A stretch of 64,000 bases of DNA from Arthrobacter sp. Bi83 (GTDB taxonomy: Bacteria; Actinomycetota; Actinomycetes; Actinomycetales; Micrococcaceae), in NCBI RefSeq assembly GCF_918698095.1, contig NZ_CAKKLY010000011.1, forward strand, positions 1 through 64,000, in the 5' to 3' direction. Position 1 is the first letter of the stretch; each line of letters begins with the position of its first letter. This document shows positions 27,389 through 36,524 of the stretch, one piece after another. The position numbers and the translations under genes are program-made. The notes below the pieces were generated by a model, which saw nothing but the letters and a program-made list of their open reading frames with translations, was not told the origin of the DNA and did not search any database.

Positions 27389-28165
27389 ATGACTACACGT
27401 GCGACCATTGCACGCCACCGCGCCGAGGTCACCAAGACCAACTCGCTGGCTGTCATCGCCAAGGCTGTCGGCGACAACGCCGGTGGCATGGGCCGCCAGG
27501 CCGCAGTTATCGCTGCCGCGTCCGGCCTGGTCCTGACCAGCGGTATCGCTGCAAACGCTGCCGAGACCAACGTTCAGCGTGAATCGGTTCCTGTTTCCGC
27601 CCTGGAAGTGCAGTCCGTTGCTCCGGCAACCATTTCCGCTGCGTCCAGCATCGCCATCTCCTACGAGAAGCCGGCTGTTTCCACCACGGCCGCTCCCGTC
27701 GTCGAGGCACCCAAGCCCGTCGTTCAGGTGCAGGAAGCTGCTCCCGCCGTCGAGGCTGCTCCGGCAGTAAAGACCGCCGCTGCCGTTGAGGCTGCTCCGG
27801 CCGCTCCTGCCGCCGCCAAGACCGCTTCCGGAAGCGGCATGGGCGCTTCGATCGCCGCTGCTGCTTACGCGCAGCTGGGTGTTTCACAGGACTGCACCGC
27901 GCTGGCGACCAACTCCCTGGCCGCCGTGGGCATCAACTACCACGGCTGGCCGGCAGGCTACCTGTCCCTCGGCCGCACCGTCAGCGCTGCTGAAGCCCAG
28001 CCGGGCGACCTTGCCTACTACGAAAACGGCGGCATGGGCATGGCCCACATCGCTGTCTACGTCGGCAACGGCCAGGCTGTCCACGGCGGCTGGAACGGCG
28101 GAACCACCGCACTGTTCAGCGTAAACGTCGGCTCCGGCCCGGTCTTCATCCGCGTCGGCGGCTAA
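27389..28165 (+). CDS. Divergent NlpC/P60-like secreted protein
   Basis: A 258-residue paralogue of the upstream gene: the first 50 residues share AKAVGDNAGGMGRQAAVIAAASGLVLTSGIAANAAETN in sections with it. A long Ala/Val/Pro/Glu linker (about 85-150) is followed by an NlpC/P60-like domain in which the usual PYxWGG is absent and the Cys motif reads SQDCTALAT instead of DCSGF; MGMAHIAVYVGNGQAVHGG keeps the catalytic His. It may be a peptidase with altered specificity. ATG at 27389 has gaaagagag upstream. There is no own riboswitch; readthrough from the upstream gene 100 bases away is likely. Confidence 0.82.
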   Translation: MTTRATIARHRAEVTKTNSLAVIAKAVGDNAGGMGRQAAVIAAASGLVLTSGIAANAAETNVQRESVPVSALEVQSVAPATISAASSIAISYEKPAVSTTAAPVVEAPKPVVQVQEAAPAVEAAPAVKTAAAVEAAPAAPAAAKTASGSGMGASIAAAAYAQLGVSQDCTALATNSLAAVGINYHGWPAGYLSLGRTVSAAEAQPGDLAYYENGGMGMAHIAVYVGNGQAVHGGWNGGTTALFSVNVGSGPVFIRVGG

Positions 28166-28181
28166 GACTACCAAGGCTTAG

Positions 28182-28216
28182 AAAGGGACCCCTGCCACTG
28201 CGGCAGGGGTCCTTTT
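28182..28216 (+). terminator. Intrinsic terminator after the hydrolase cluster
   Basis: A 15-bp stem with one G-T wobble (AAAGGGACCCCTGCC and its partner), loop ACTGC, ending in TTTT, 16 bases after the NlpC/P60-like stop. Confidence 0.9.
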
Positions 28217-28387
28217 GCATGCCCGTAGGCCCGGTTGCCATGCCGACACGGCGTCAGAGTGCATTCCGTCGATTCGCCGATCCGCCCCTTGAGTGTTTAC
28301 TCTTGTGGTGTCGATCCATAGCCCGGACATGCAGAGGGCAGCCGGCCCTCGCGCCTCTGCCGGGTGCGGCCGTGAAGAGGTATGTGC

Positions 28388-28888
28388 ATGCGCACTCTCG
28401 TTCTGAATGCTGGATATGAACCGCTGGCGGTTGTGACCTTCCGCCGGGCGCTGGTCCTTGTGCTCACTGGAAAAGCTAGCGTGGTGGCCGAAGGCGACGA
28501 TCCTGTCGTCGGGCCGCAGGACATCATGGGCCGCCCGTCCGTGATCCTCCTTAACCGCTACATCCGGCCGCGCTACAACATGATCACCGCCGTCAGCCGG
28601 CGTGGCGTCCTTCGCAGGGACGGGCACCGGTGTGCCTACTGCGGCAAGGCAGCCCACACCATTGACCATGTCCAGCCAAAATCGCGGGGCGGTGCCGATT
28701 CATGGGAGAACCTCGTGGCGGCCTGCCTCCGCTGTAATAACGTCAAGGGAGACCACACGCCTGCTGAAATGGGCTGGAAGCTGCGGTTCGCCCCGGCGCC
28801 GCCCGTAGGCACCATCTGGCAGATCAAGGAACTGGAGAAGCCCACGCCGGCGTGGGATCCGTTCCTGCTTCCGGAGACCGCCGCGTAA
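28388..28888 (+). CDS. HNH endonuclease
   Basis: A 166-residue protein with the N-terminal actinobacterial HNH-protein signature MRTLVLNAGYEPLAVV and FRRALVLVLTGKASVV, and a C-terminal HNH domain (about 75-130): CAYCG zinc knuckle, TIDHVQPKSRGG with catalytic His, WENLVAACLRCNNVKGD with second CxxC and Asn. It probably cuts DNA; this family is a conserved chromosomal gene of unknown biological role. ATG at 28388 is 7 bases after GAAGAGG; an ATG two codons upstream is less well placed. It is followed by the molybdenum cofactor genes but 24 bases apart. Confidence 0.9.
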   Translation: MRTLVLNAGYEPLAVVTFRRALVLVLTGKASVVAEGDDPVVGPQDIMGRPSVILLNRYIRPRYNMITAVSRRGVLRRDGHRCAYCGKAAHTIDHVQPKSRGGADSWENLVAACLRCNNVKGDHTPAEMGWKLRFAPAPPVGTIWQIKELEKPTPAWDPFLLPETAA

Positions 28889-28912
28889 CCTGCCCGGCAC
28901 TACGCTGGGGAT

Positions 28913-29584
28913 GTGGAATTCGACGCAATAATCCTTGCCGGCGGCCGCTCCTCGCGGCTTGGCGGCTCGCCCAAGTCCGAGCTGACATACGACGGCGAGA
29001 GCCTCCTTAGCCGGTCCATCGCGGCTGCCCGTGGTGCCCGCCGGATTGTGGTGGTGGGGCCGGACACGAACCTTCCGTCCGGCGTGCTGAACTGCCGCGA
29101 GGATCCGCCCTTCGCCGGGCCTGCTGCGGCGATCGCCGCAGGCCTGGACCGGCTGCAGCGGCCGGACCCGGCACCGGACGCTGGAACCGCCGGAAGACTG
29201 GAAGGCACAGAGACACAGGCCGCAACACTGACCCTGGTCCTCGCGTGTGACATGCCGCGCGCGCAAGATGCCGTCCATGCTCTTCTGGACGCTCTCCGGG
29301 CTGCGGCCCCCGGAGATGCCGCGCGTGCCTCCCAGGGAAAAGATGGCGTCATGGCCGCATCCGGAGACGGACGCCGCCAGCCGCTGGCCGGCTTTTACAG
29401 CACGGCTGCGCTAAAACGCGCCGTGGACGATGCAGCCGCACGGAACACCCTGGATCACGGGTCAGTTTTCGCTCTCCTTGCTAGGCTTGACGTACAGGCT
29501 GTCACCGTCCCCGCCGGCTCCACAGATGATGTGGATACCTGGGATGATGCCGCCGCATTAGGAGTCGAAGGGCAGGGACGATGA
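28913..29584 (+). CDS. mobA: Molybdenum cofactor guanylyltransferase (MobA-like)
   Basis: A 223-residue nucleotidyltransferase. The N-terminal IILAGGRSSRLGG loop is the GTP-binding signature; ACDMPRAQ is the metal-binding motif; RQPLAGFYS and a final DDVDTWDD follow the MobA pattern. It transfers GMP to molybdopterin to make the guanine dinucleotide form used by DMSO-reductase-family enzymes such as formate dehydrogenase. GTG start. It is the first of four cofactor genes and is followed closely by DUF6457. Confidence 0.88.
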   Translation: MEFDAIILAGGRSSRLGGSPKSELTYDGESLLSRSIAAARGARRIVVVGPDTNLPSGVLNCREDPPFAGPAAAIAAGLDRLQRPDPAPDAGTAGRLEGTETQAATLTLVLACDMPRAQDAVHALLDALRAAAPGDAARASQGKDGVMAASGDGRRQPLAGFYSTAALKRAVDDAAARNTLDHGSVFALLARLDVQAVTVPAGSTDDVDTWDDAAALGVEGQGR

Positions 29585-29630
29585 GCCCGGCCCGGAACGT
29601 CGCAGCCGCAGTTTGAGTTTGGAGGCAGGC

Positions 29631-29981
29631 ATGAAAAGCCAGGACGAAACGCTTGAGGAGTGGTGCCGGCTGCTGCTTCGGGCCTTCGAGCTCGAAGACG
29701 TGCAGGTGGATGTCAATGAAGTGCTGTCGCTTGCCGGAGTGGCCGCCCACTCGGTGGTGCGGCCAGCGGCGCCGCTGACCACATTCATAGCCGGGTTTGC
29801 TGCGGGTCTTGCGTCCGGTTCGGGCCAGGCCCCGGATTCCACCTCCATGAAAGCGGCAATGGACGTCGCCCGTTCCGTCACAAGGGTGTACGCGGCCGAA
29901 GAGCAAGGGGAGGACTCCGTCTCACCGGCGGTGGGCACCTCCACAGACGTTCCGGCTCCCAGCGGGACACCGGGGGAATGA
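29631..29981 (+). CDS. DUF6457 domain protein
   Basis: A 116-residue protein with a helical domain, LEEWCRLLLRAFELEDVQVDVNEVLSLAG split around the Trp, matching the small DUF6457 family found beside molybdenum cofactor genes in Actinobacteria, then HSVVRPAAPLTTFIAGFAAGLASG. The last 30 residues are Ser/Pro-rich. ATG at 29631 follows GGAGG with a 5-base spacer. Its stop overlaps the moeA ATG (ATGA), so the two are translationally coupled. Function unknown; a helper role in cofactor synthesis or delivery is suggested by position only. Confidence 0.82.
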   Translation: MKSQDETLEEWCRLLLRAFELEDVQVDVNEVLSLAGVAAHSVVRPAAPLTTFIAGFAAGLASGSGQAPDSTSMKAAMDVARSVTRVYAAEEQGEDSVSPAVGTSTDVPAPSGTPGE

Positions 29982-31507
29982 CCGCCGCCCCCGGACATCC
30001 AACTGCCGATGCCATGGAGCCGGCCGCCGCCCCCGCCGAGGACAGCGCCGCCGCCGGAAACGTAACTCCCTCCCGGGGGACTTCCGGGACTGGAACCCTG
30101 TCCCCGGACAATTCCGCCGAAAGCGGTGCCGAGGCCAAGGACGCCGCCCCCGGGAAACACCTGGCGCACACCTGGGAGGAAGCGCGGCAGGCCGCCTTTG
30201 ATTGCGCCGCCCCGATCCCGGCTGCCCCGGTTCCCCTCCGTGAGGCACTGGGCCGGACACTGGCTGCCGACATCACGGCGCTGCAGGACATGCCCCATTA
30301 CGCGTCCTCGGCCATGGACGGATGGGCCGTCAACGGCACCGGTCCCTGGATCCTTGCCGAACCCGGGCTTCGGCTGGCCCCGCACCAGGCCAGCGTCATC
30401 GTGACCGGCGGACTCCTTCCGCCCGGAGCCAAGGCTGTGCTGCGCAGTGAAAGCGGCGTCATATCCACGGATGACGAGGGTCTGCCCGTGCTGGCGGCGG
30501 GCGGAACCGCCCGTCCCGGGGAACCCCGGAACGGGCAGCACATCCGCAAGGCAGGGGAGGAAGCCACAGCCGACGAGGTGCTGGTCAAAGCCGGCATCCT
30601 GCTGAATCCCGCCCATCTGGCACTTGCCGCCCTCGCCGGCTACGACGACGTGCCGGTCTTGGGAAAACCCGTGGTGAAGCTGCTGCTGACGGGCTCCGAG
30701 GTGGTGGATCACGGCATCCCTGAACCGGGAAAGGTGCGCGACACCTTTGGCCCGCAACTGGCTTCAGTGGTGGGGATGCTGGGCGGCATCTGCGCCGCTC
30801 AGGTAAGAATTGGCGACAGTTACAGCGAATGGCTGGAGGCACTGGAGGACGAGGGTCCAGGTGCCGAGCCGGACGGCCTCCCCGGCGAGGCATCAGGGGC
30901 AGGCCTTCCCCCCGACGTCGTCATCACCACCGGAGGCACCGGGAAATCCGGAACCGACCACTTCAGGCGGGCGGTGGCTGAACTCGGCGGCCGGCTCGTG
31001 ATCGACGGGGTGGCCATGCGTCCGGGCCACCCCGCTGTCCTGGCCGAGCTTCCGGACGGGCGCTTCGTGCTGGGGCTGCCCGGAAACCCGCTCGCTGCCA
31101 TGATGGCGCTGTCTACGGTAGGGGCGCCGCTTCTCGCGGCCCTGGGCCACGGAGCCATTCCGCCTGTGCAGGAAGTGCCGTGTGGAGCGATGATCGATCC
31201 CGACCCCGGCCGGACCCGGCTCATGCCGTTCCGGCTCCTTTACGGCATGGCCTCGCCTGCGCCGCACACCGGCCCTGGCATGATGCGGGGCCTGGCCTCA
31301 GCGGACGGCGTCATGGTGGTTCCGCCCCACGGCGTGCAGTTGGGCGAGGCCGTCCCTGCGTTCGCGCTGCCATGGGGCCCAGCCATCCCTCAGCCCACGT
31401 CGGCCGGTTCCAAGCCTAAAACCCCGCCGCGCAAGACCGGAAACCGGTCCTCGGCCAAGCCGCCGGCGATTAGCGGCCCCGTGGACTGGAGCGCGCTCCT
31501 GGACTGA
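29978..31507 (+). CDS. moeA: Molybdopterin molybdenumtransferase
   Basis: A 509-residue MoeA that inserts molybdate into adenylated molybdopterin. Residues 1-60 are a disordered Ala/Pro/Ser/Glu extension; the MoeA_N region begins HTWEEARQAAFDCA and includes the signature DMPHYASSAMDGWAVNG. The MoCF-binding domain has LLLTGSEVV, VITTGGTGKSGTDHF and VLGLPGNPLAAM, and a MoeA_C domain follows. A second disordered tail (about 465-500) ends in VDWSALLD. Both tails make it longer than the usual 400-430 residues. The ATG overlaps the DUF6457 stop. Confidence 0.93.
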   Translation: MTAAPGHPTADAMEPAAAPAEDSAAAGNVTPSRGTSGTGTLSPDNSAESGAEAKDAAPGKHLAHTWEEARQAAFDCAAPIPAAPVPLREALGRTLAADITALQDMPHYASSAMDGWAVNGTGPWILAEPGLRLAPHQASVIVTGGLLPPGAKAVLRSESGVISTDDEGLPVLAAGGTARPGEPRNGQHIRKAGEEATADEVLVKAGILLNPAHLALAALAGYDDVPVLGKPVVKLLLTGSEVVDHGIPEPGKVRDTFGPQLASVVGMLGGICAAQVRIGDSYSEWLEALEDEGPGAEPDGLPGEASGAGLPPDVVITTGGTGKSGTDHFRRAVAELGGRLVIDGVAMRPGHPAVLAELPDGRFVLGLPGNPLAAMMALSTVGAPLLAALGHGAIPPVQEVPCGAMIDPDPGRTRLMPFRLLYGMASPAPHTGPGMMRGLASADGVMVVPPHGVQLGEAVPAFALPWGPAIPQPTSAGSKPKTPPRKTGNRSSAKPPAISGPVDWSALLD

Positions 31508-31594
31508 ATTCCAAGCAGAACGGACGGCGTTGGTATCCCTGACCTTGACTTGCAATGATGGAGGCATGAACAGGCTGGCATACGGGGTGACCCG

Positions 31595-32467
31595 ATGGGA
31601 CGCGTGACGCAACGGCGCAAGATCCACCGGTACGTCCTGGACGGCTCGCCGGCTTCCCTCGAATTTCCGGTGCGGCACCGTGAGGATGTCCTGGCAGTGG
31701 AGGAACCGCTGGAGATCCGGCTCGGCAGTCTTTCCTTCTCCGTGACGATGCGGACGCCGGGGGACGACTTCGACCTCGTGGCAGGGTTCCTGGTGTCCGA
31801 GGGCGTCATCTGGAGCCCTGAGCAGCTGATCTCGCTGAGGTTCTGTGCCGGCGAGGATGAAAACGGCGTCCAGACCTTCAACGTGGTGGAAGCCCAGCTC
31901 CGGCCGGATGTGGTGCTGCCGGACACTGGACGCCATGTGTACACGTCCAGTTCCTGCGGGATCTGCGGGACCGACTCAATCGAGTCGGTCCGGAAGTCCT
32001 CGCACTTCAGCGCCGCTGAGGACCAGCTGACGGTCCCGGTAGGAACCCTCGCCTCCCTTCCGGACCTGCTGAGGAAAGCGCAGACGGTATTTGACGCCAC
32101 CGGCGGAGTCCACGCGGCAGGTCTTTTCAGTGTCGACGACGACGGCGGTGCCAGGCTGCTGTGCCTGCGCGAGGACGTGGGCCGGCACAACGCAGTGGAC
32201 AAGGTCGTCGGATGGGCGTTGCGCGAACGTCGCCTGCCACTGTCCGGAACGGTGCTCCAGGTATCCGGCCGTGCGTCCTTTGAGCTCGTGCAAAAAGCTG
32301 CCCTGGCGGGCATTCCGGTACTGGCCGCGGTCAGCGCCCCCTCCAGCCTTGCCGTCGAGCTCGCGGAGTCCAGCGGGGTGACCCTAGCCGGTTTCAGCCG
32401 GGGGAGCAGCCTTAACGTCTATGCCGGTGCCGAGCGGATTTCCCTGCCTGCGCCGCTGCCGCGGTAG
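31595..32467 (+). CDS. fdhD: Formate dehydrogenase accessory sulfurtransferase
   Basis: A 290-residue FdhD, which passes sulfur from a cysteine desulfurase to the molybdenum cofactor so that formate dehydrogenase becomes active. The redox-active CxxC is in SSSCGICGTDSIESV; TGGVHAAGLF, REDVGRHNAVDKVVG and SGRASFELVQKAALAGIPVL are all diagnostic. ATG at 31595 or GTG at 31604 are both possible starts. It lies 87 bases after moeA on the same strand. The client formate dehydrogenase is not in this window. Confidence 0.94.
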   Translation: MGRVTQRRKIHRYVLDGSPASLEFPVRHREDVLAVEEPLEIRLGSLSFSVTMRTPGDDFDLVAGFLVSEGVIWSPEQLISLRFCAGEDENGVQTFNVVEAQLRPDVVLPDTGRHVYTSSSCGICGTDSIESVRKSSHFSAAEDQLTVPVGTLASLPDLLRKAQTVFDATGGVHAAGLFSVDDDGGARLLCLREDVGRHNAVDKVVGWALRERRLPLSGTVLQVSGRASFELVQKAALAGIPVLAAVSAPSSLAVELAESSGVTLAGFSRGSSLNVYAGAERISLPAPLPR

Positions 32468-32639
32468 TGGGTGCGGACCCTTGGTTATTTCCCTCTGACG
32501 CAGTAGATTTTATCCATCGAATGGACGCGATCCGCTCTTTCACGGCAGCGAACCTGCCCGGACATCAGCTGCGTGACGCCCAGGCCCGCGAGGAAGCCGG
32601 CACAGGACGCACCGGCTTAAAGCATTAAAGAGGAATACA

Positions 32640-35600
32640 TTGCACGACGACCGCCGGATCACGGAAGTCCGCCTCGACCGCTTCCTGCGGGAGCGGATCA
32701 CCCCCGCGATCTACTCGCGAAGTGTACCCCTGGCACTCAGCAGTTGGGACGTTCCGGATGAACCCGTCCCTGTGACGCAGGCCCTGCGCCAGGACTTCGT
32801 GCCACAGGAACACGGTGCCGCCTGGGGCCGCCCCTGGGGCACCAAATGGCTGCGGCTCCAAGGCGAGGTTCCCGACTCCTGGGGCACGGCACCAGAGACC
32901 GAGGTGGAGATGGTGGTGGACCTGGGGTTCACTACCGAGATCCCCGGATTCCAGTGCGAAGGAACCGCCTGGCGTCCTGACGGCAGCATCATTAAGGCAA
33001 TTTCTCCACGCAACCAGTACGTTCCGCTCAAGCTCCTGGGCAGCGGGATGGCTGTGGACTTCTACGTGGAGGCAGCTGCCAACCCGGACGTGGCCCAGGG
33101 CTGGAGCTTCGCGGCCACGCCCTACGGGGACAAGGCCACCGCCGGGACGCGGCCACAGTACCGCCTGGGCAGCATTGCCATAGCCGAGCTGAACCGGCCC
33201 GTATGGGAGCTGCAACAGGACATCTGGACGCTCAGGGGCCTTATGCACGAACTGCCCATGGAGCTGCCCCGGCGGCACGAGATCCTCCGCGCGCTCGAGC
33301 GCATGCTGGACATCATGGATCCGGACGACGTCGCCGGAACCGCATCGGCAGGCCGGGCCGCACTCGCCGAAGTGTTGGCGAGGCCCGCCTACGCCTCCGC
33401 CCACCAGTTGCTCGCCACGGGCCATGCCCACATCGACTCCGCCTGGCTGTGGCCGGTCAGGGAGACCATCAGGAAATGTGCCCGGACGTTTTCGAACGTG
33501 GTTGCCCTCATGGATGATGATCCCGACTTCGTGTTCTCCTGCTCCTCAGCACAGCAACTGGCGTGGATCAAGGAGTTCTATCCAGAGCTGTTCGGTCGGA
33601 TCCGGGAGAAGGTGAAGTCCGGCCAGTTCGTTCCCGTGGGCGGCATGTGGGTGGAATCCGACACCAACATGCCCGGCGGTGAGGCCATGGCCCGGCAGTT
33701 CCTCGAAGGTAAGAGCTTCTTCCTGGACGAGTTCGGCATCGAATGTCAGGAGGCCTGGCTTCCTGACTCCTTCGGCTACTCCGCGGCCCTGCCGCAGATC
33801 GTCAAGGCCGCCGGCAGCCAGTGGTTCCTGACGCAGAAGATCTCCTGGAACCAGATCAACCGGATGCCGCACCACACGTTTAACTGGGAGGGGATCGACG
33901 GCACCAGGCTGTTCACGCATTTCCCGCCCGTGGACACGTACAACTCGGAGCTCAGCGGCCGGGACCTCGCCCACGCCGAACGCAACTACCGGGACCATGG
34001 CCACGGCACCATCTCGCTGGTTCCCTTCGGCTACGGCGACGGCGGAGGCGGACCCACCCGGGAAATGCTTGCCGCCGCCCACCGCACCGAGGACCTGGAG
34101 GGCTCGCCCAAGGTCCGGATCGGAACGGCGCGGAGCTTCTTCGAGCAGGCCCAGGCCGAGTACACGGCGCTGCCGGTCTGGGTGGGCGAGATGTACCTGG
34201 AACTCCACCGCGGCACCTACACCAGCCAGGCCCGTACCAAACAGGGCAACCGGCGCAGCGAGCACCTGCTCCGCGAAGCGGAATTGTGGTGCGCCACTGC
34301 CGCGGTCCGCACCGGTGGCTCCTTTGCGTATCCTGCGGCTGAGCTGAAGCGGCTGTGGCGGCTGGTGCTCCTTCAGCAGTTCCACGACATCCTGCCCGGC
34401 AGCTCCATCGCCTGGGTGCACCAGGACGCCGAACGGAATTACGCCGCCGTGGCCAGGGGACTCGAGGCGGTCATCGCCAAGGCTGCGGCAGCTGCGCTGG
34501 GGGAGGGCAGCGAGGAGTTCCTACTCAACGCGAGCCCCCATGAGCGCAACGGGGTGCCGGCGCTCGCGGCCGCGCTGCCGGTTCAGCTGGGCACGCCCGT
34601 TCGGACTGCCGCCCGGGACGGCGGCTTCGTGCTGGACAACGGGATCATCAGCGCCGTGCTGGACGCCAACGGCCTGCTGACTTCGCTGCGGGACCACGCC
34701 AGCGGCAGGGAAGCCATCGCCCCGGGCCAGTTCGGCAACCACCTGGAGCTGCACCGCGACACCCCCAACGAATGGGACGCCTGGGACATCGACGAGTTCT
34801 ACCGGCGGAATGTCACGTCACTGACCGACGCGGCCTCGGTGACGCTGGAGCAGCAAGGCGGGGACGCCGTCGTCGTCATTGAGCGCCTCACCGGAGCCTC
34901 GCGCATCACGCAGCGCATCACCCTGTCGCCCGGCGCCGGCGCGCTGGGCATTTCCACCGACGTGGACTGGCAGGAACGCGAGAAGCTGCTCAAGCTGGGC
35001 TTTCCCCTGGACCTCCGCGCGGACCGTTCAGCCGCCGAGACCCAGTTCGGGCACGTTTTCCGGCCCACCCACGTGAACACGTCCTGGGAGGCGGCGAAGT
35101 TCGAGATCTGCGCCCAGCGCTGGATCCACGTCGCCGAGCCCGGCTATGGCGTGGCCATCGCCAATGCCTCCACGTATGGGCACGATGTGGCCAGGAGCAT
35201 CAGGGACGACGACGACGGCGGCACCACCACCACCGTCCGGCTCTCGCTGCTGCGCGCGGCCAAGTTCCCGGACCCCAATGCCGACCGGGGCCGGCATGTG
35301 CTGGACGTCTGGATCCGGCCCGGCGCAGGTATCGCCGAGGCCGTCGAGGAAGGATACCGCGCCAACCTAGCCCCTCGGAGAATGACGGGCGGCCATGCCG
35401 TTGAGCCACTGGTCACCGTGGACAACAGGGCACTGGTCGTTGAAGCGGTGAAGCTGGCGGAGGACGGCTCGGGAGATGTCATCGTTCGCCTTTACGAGTC
35501 GCTGGGTGAACGCTCCGCCGGACGGCTCACCGCCAACTTTCCGGCCAAAAGCGTCCGCGCCGTGGATCTGCTCGAGCGGGAAGTCGACGCACCAGGGGTG

Positions 35601-35672
35601 GTGGCCGGCAGGGAATCCGCGGAACTCACGCTGCGTCCGTTCCAGCTGGTCACGCTCAGGTTCGCCCGTTGA
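32640..35672 (+). CDS. Alpha-mannosidase, glycoside hydrolase family 38
   Basis: A 1010-residue retaining alpha-mannosidase. The GH38 catalytic domain (about 250-520) has the zinc motif TGHAHIDSAWLWP (His about 262), the nucleophile Asp in GGMWVESDTNMPGGE, and LPDSFGYSAALPQI; a helical middle domain with QFHDILPGSSI and large C-terminal beta domains follow. No signal peptide is seen, so it acts in the cytoplasm, probably on imported mannosides. TTG start at 32640 is supported by aaagagga 8 bases upstream. The gene stands alone; the 172 bases before it contain no gene. Confidence 0.94.
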   Translation: MHDDRRITEVRLDRFLRERITPAIYSRSVPLALSSWDVPDEPVPVTQALRQDFVPQEHGAAWGRPWGTKWLRLQGEVPDSWGTAPETEVEMVVDLGFTTEIPGFQCEGTAWRPDGSIIKAISPRNQYVPLKLLGSGMAVDFYVEAAANPDVAQGWSFAATPYGDKATAGTRPQYRLGSIAIAELNRPVWELQQDIWTLRGLMHELPMELPRRHEILRALERMLDIMDPDDVAGTASAGRAALAEVLARPAYASAHQLLATGHAHIDSAWLWPVRETIRKCARTFSNVVALMDDDPDFVFSCSSAQQLAWIKEFYPELFGRIREKVKSGQFVPVGGMWVESDTNMPGGEAMARQFLEGKSFFLDEFGIECQEAWLPDSFGYSAALPQIVKAAGSQWFLTQKISWNQINRMPHHTFNWEGIDGTRLFTHFPPVDTYNSELSGRDLAHAERNYRDHGHGTISLVPFGYGDGGGGPTREMLAAAHRTEDLEGSPKVRIGTARSFFEQAQAEYTALPVWVGEMYLELHRGTYTSQARTKQGNRRSEHLLREAELWCATAAVRTGGSFAYPAAELKRLWRLVLLQQFHDILPGSSIAWVHQDAERNYAAVARGLEAVIAKAAAAALGEGSEEFLLNASPHERNGVPALAAALPVQLGTPVRTAARDGGFVLDNGIISAVLDANGLLTSLRDHASGREAIAPGQFGNHLELHRDTPNEWDAWDIDEFYRRNVTSLTDAASVTLEQQGGDAVVVIERLTGASRITQRITLSPGAGALGISTDVDWQEREKLLKLGFPLDLRADRSAAETQFGHVFRPTHVNTSWEAAKFEICAQRWIHVAEPGYGVAIANASTYGHDVARSIRDDDDGGTTTTVRLSLLRAAKFPDPNADRGRHVLDVWIRPGAGIAEAVEEGYRANLAPRRMTGGHAVEPLVTVDNRALVVEAVKLAEDGSGDVIVRLYESLGERSAGRLTANFPAKSVRAVDLLEREVDAPGVVAGRESAELTLRPFQLVTLRFAR

Positions 35673-35711
35673 CCCGGTAGCGGGGCGGCGCCGGCGGCGG
35701 TCACAAACGGG

Positions 35712-36524
35712 TCAGAATTCGTGGAGCAGGCGCCGCACGAACTGCCGGGTGCGGTCCTGGCGCGGCGCCCGCAGCACCTCTGCCGCCGGGCCCCGCTCCA
35801 CCACCACTCCGCCGTCCATGAAGATGACTTCGTCGGCCACCTGACGGGCGAAGGCCAGCTCGTGCGTGACGATCACCATGGTCCAGCCCTCCTCGGCCAA
35901 CTCCTGGATGACGCCCAAGACTTCGCCCACCAGTTCCGGGTCCAGGGCCGAGGTGGGTTCGTCGAACAGCAGAAGCTGGGGCTTCAGGGCCAGGGCACGC
36001 ACAATGCCCACGCGCTGCTGCTGCCCGCCGGACAGCTCGAACGGGTAGGCATCACGCTTGTCAGCCAGCCCTACGCGGGCCAGCAGTTTCTCCGCCTCGG
36101 CGACGGCTTCCGCCCTCTTCCGCTTCTGCACCTGGACGGGGCCCTCAATGACATTCTGCAGCACCGTCATGTGCGGAAAGAGGTTGTAGTGCTGGAAGAC
36201 CATGGCGCTGCGGTCGCGGAGGTCCGAGATGTCCTTCTTGGCAACCTTGGCGGAGAAGTCGAGCGCGAGGTCCGTGCCGGTGGCGGTGTCCGCGAAGGTG
36301 ACGGTGCCGGCGTCGGGCGTTTCCAGTCCGTTCAGCGAACGGAGCACAGTGGTTTTGCCGGAACCCGAGGGCCCGATGAGGGCCACCACGTTGCCGCGGC
36401 GGACATCGAGGTCGATGTCCCGGAGCACCACGTTGCTGCCGAAGGCCTTGGCCAGGTTGCGGACCGACAGCACCGGTTTTGGCTGGGGCGCGCCTGCGCG
36501 GGCGGGCTGGCTAGTGGGCGACAT
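35712..36524 (-). CDS. Polar amino-acid ABC importer, ATP-binding protein
   Basis: A 270-residue ATPase of the HisP/GlnQ type. Walker A GPSGSGKTT, Q-loop MVFQHYNLFPHMT, signature LSGGQQQRVGIVRAL, Walker B LLLFDEPTSALDPE and the switch His in IVTHELAFA are intact. ATG at 36524 lies inside the end of the permease gene (14-base overlap), which indicates coupling; a longer open frame to 36653 is an out-of-context extension. It is the last gene of a three-gene importer operon (binding protein, permease, ATPase). Confidence 0.93.
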   Translation of the reverse strand: MSPTSQPARAGAPQPKPVLSVRNLAKAFGSNVVLRDIDLDVRRGNVVALIGPSGSGKTTVLRSLNGLETPDAGTVTFADTATGTDLALDFSAKVAKKDISDLRDRSAMVFQHYNLFPHMTVLQNVIEGPVQVQKRKRAEAVAEAEKLLARVGLADKRDAYPFELSGGQQQRVGIVRALALKPQLLLFDEPTSALDPELVGEVLGVIQELAEEGWTMVIVTHELAFARQVADEVIFMDGGVVVERGPAAEVLRAPRQDRTRQFVRRLLHEF

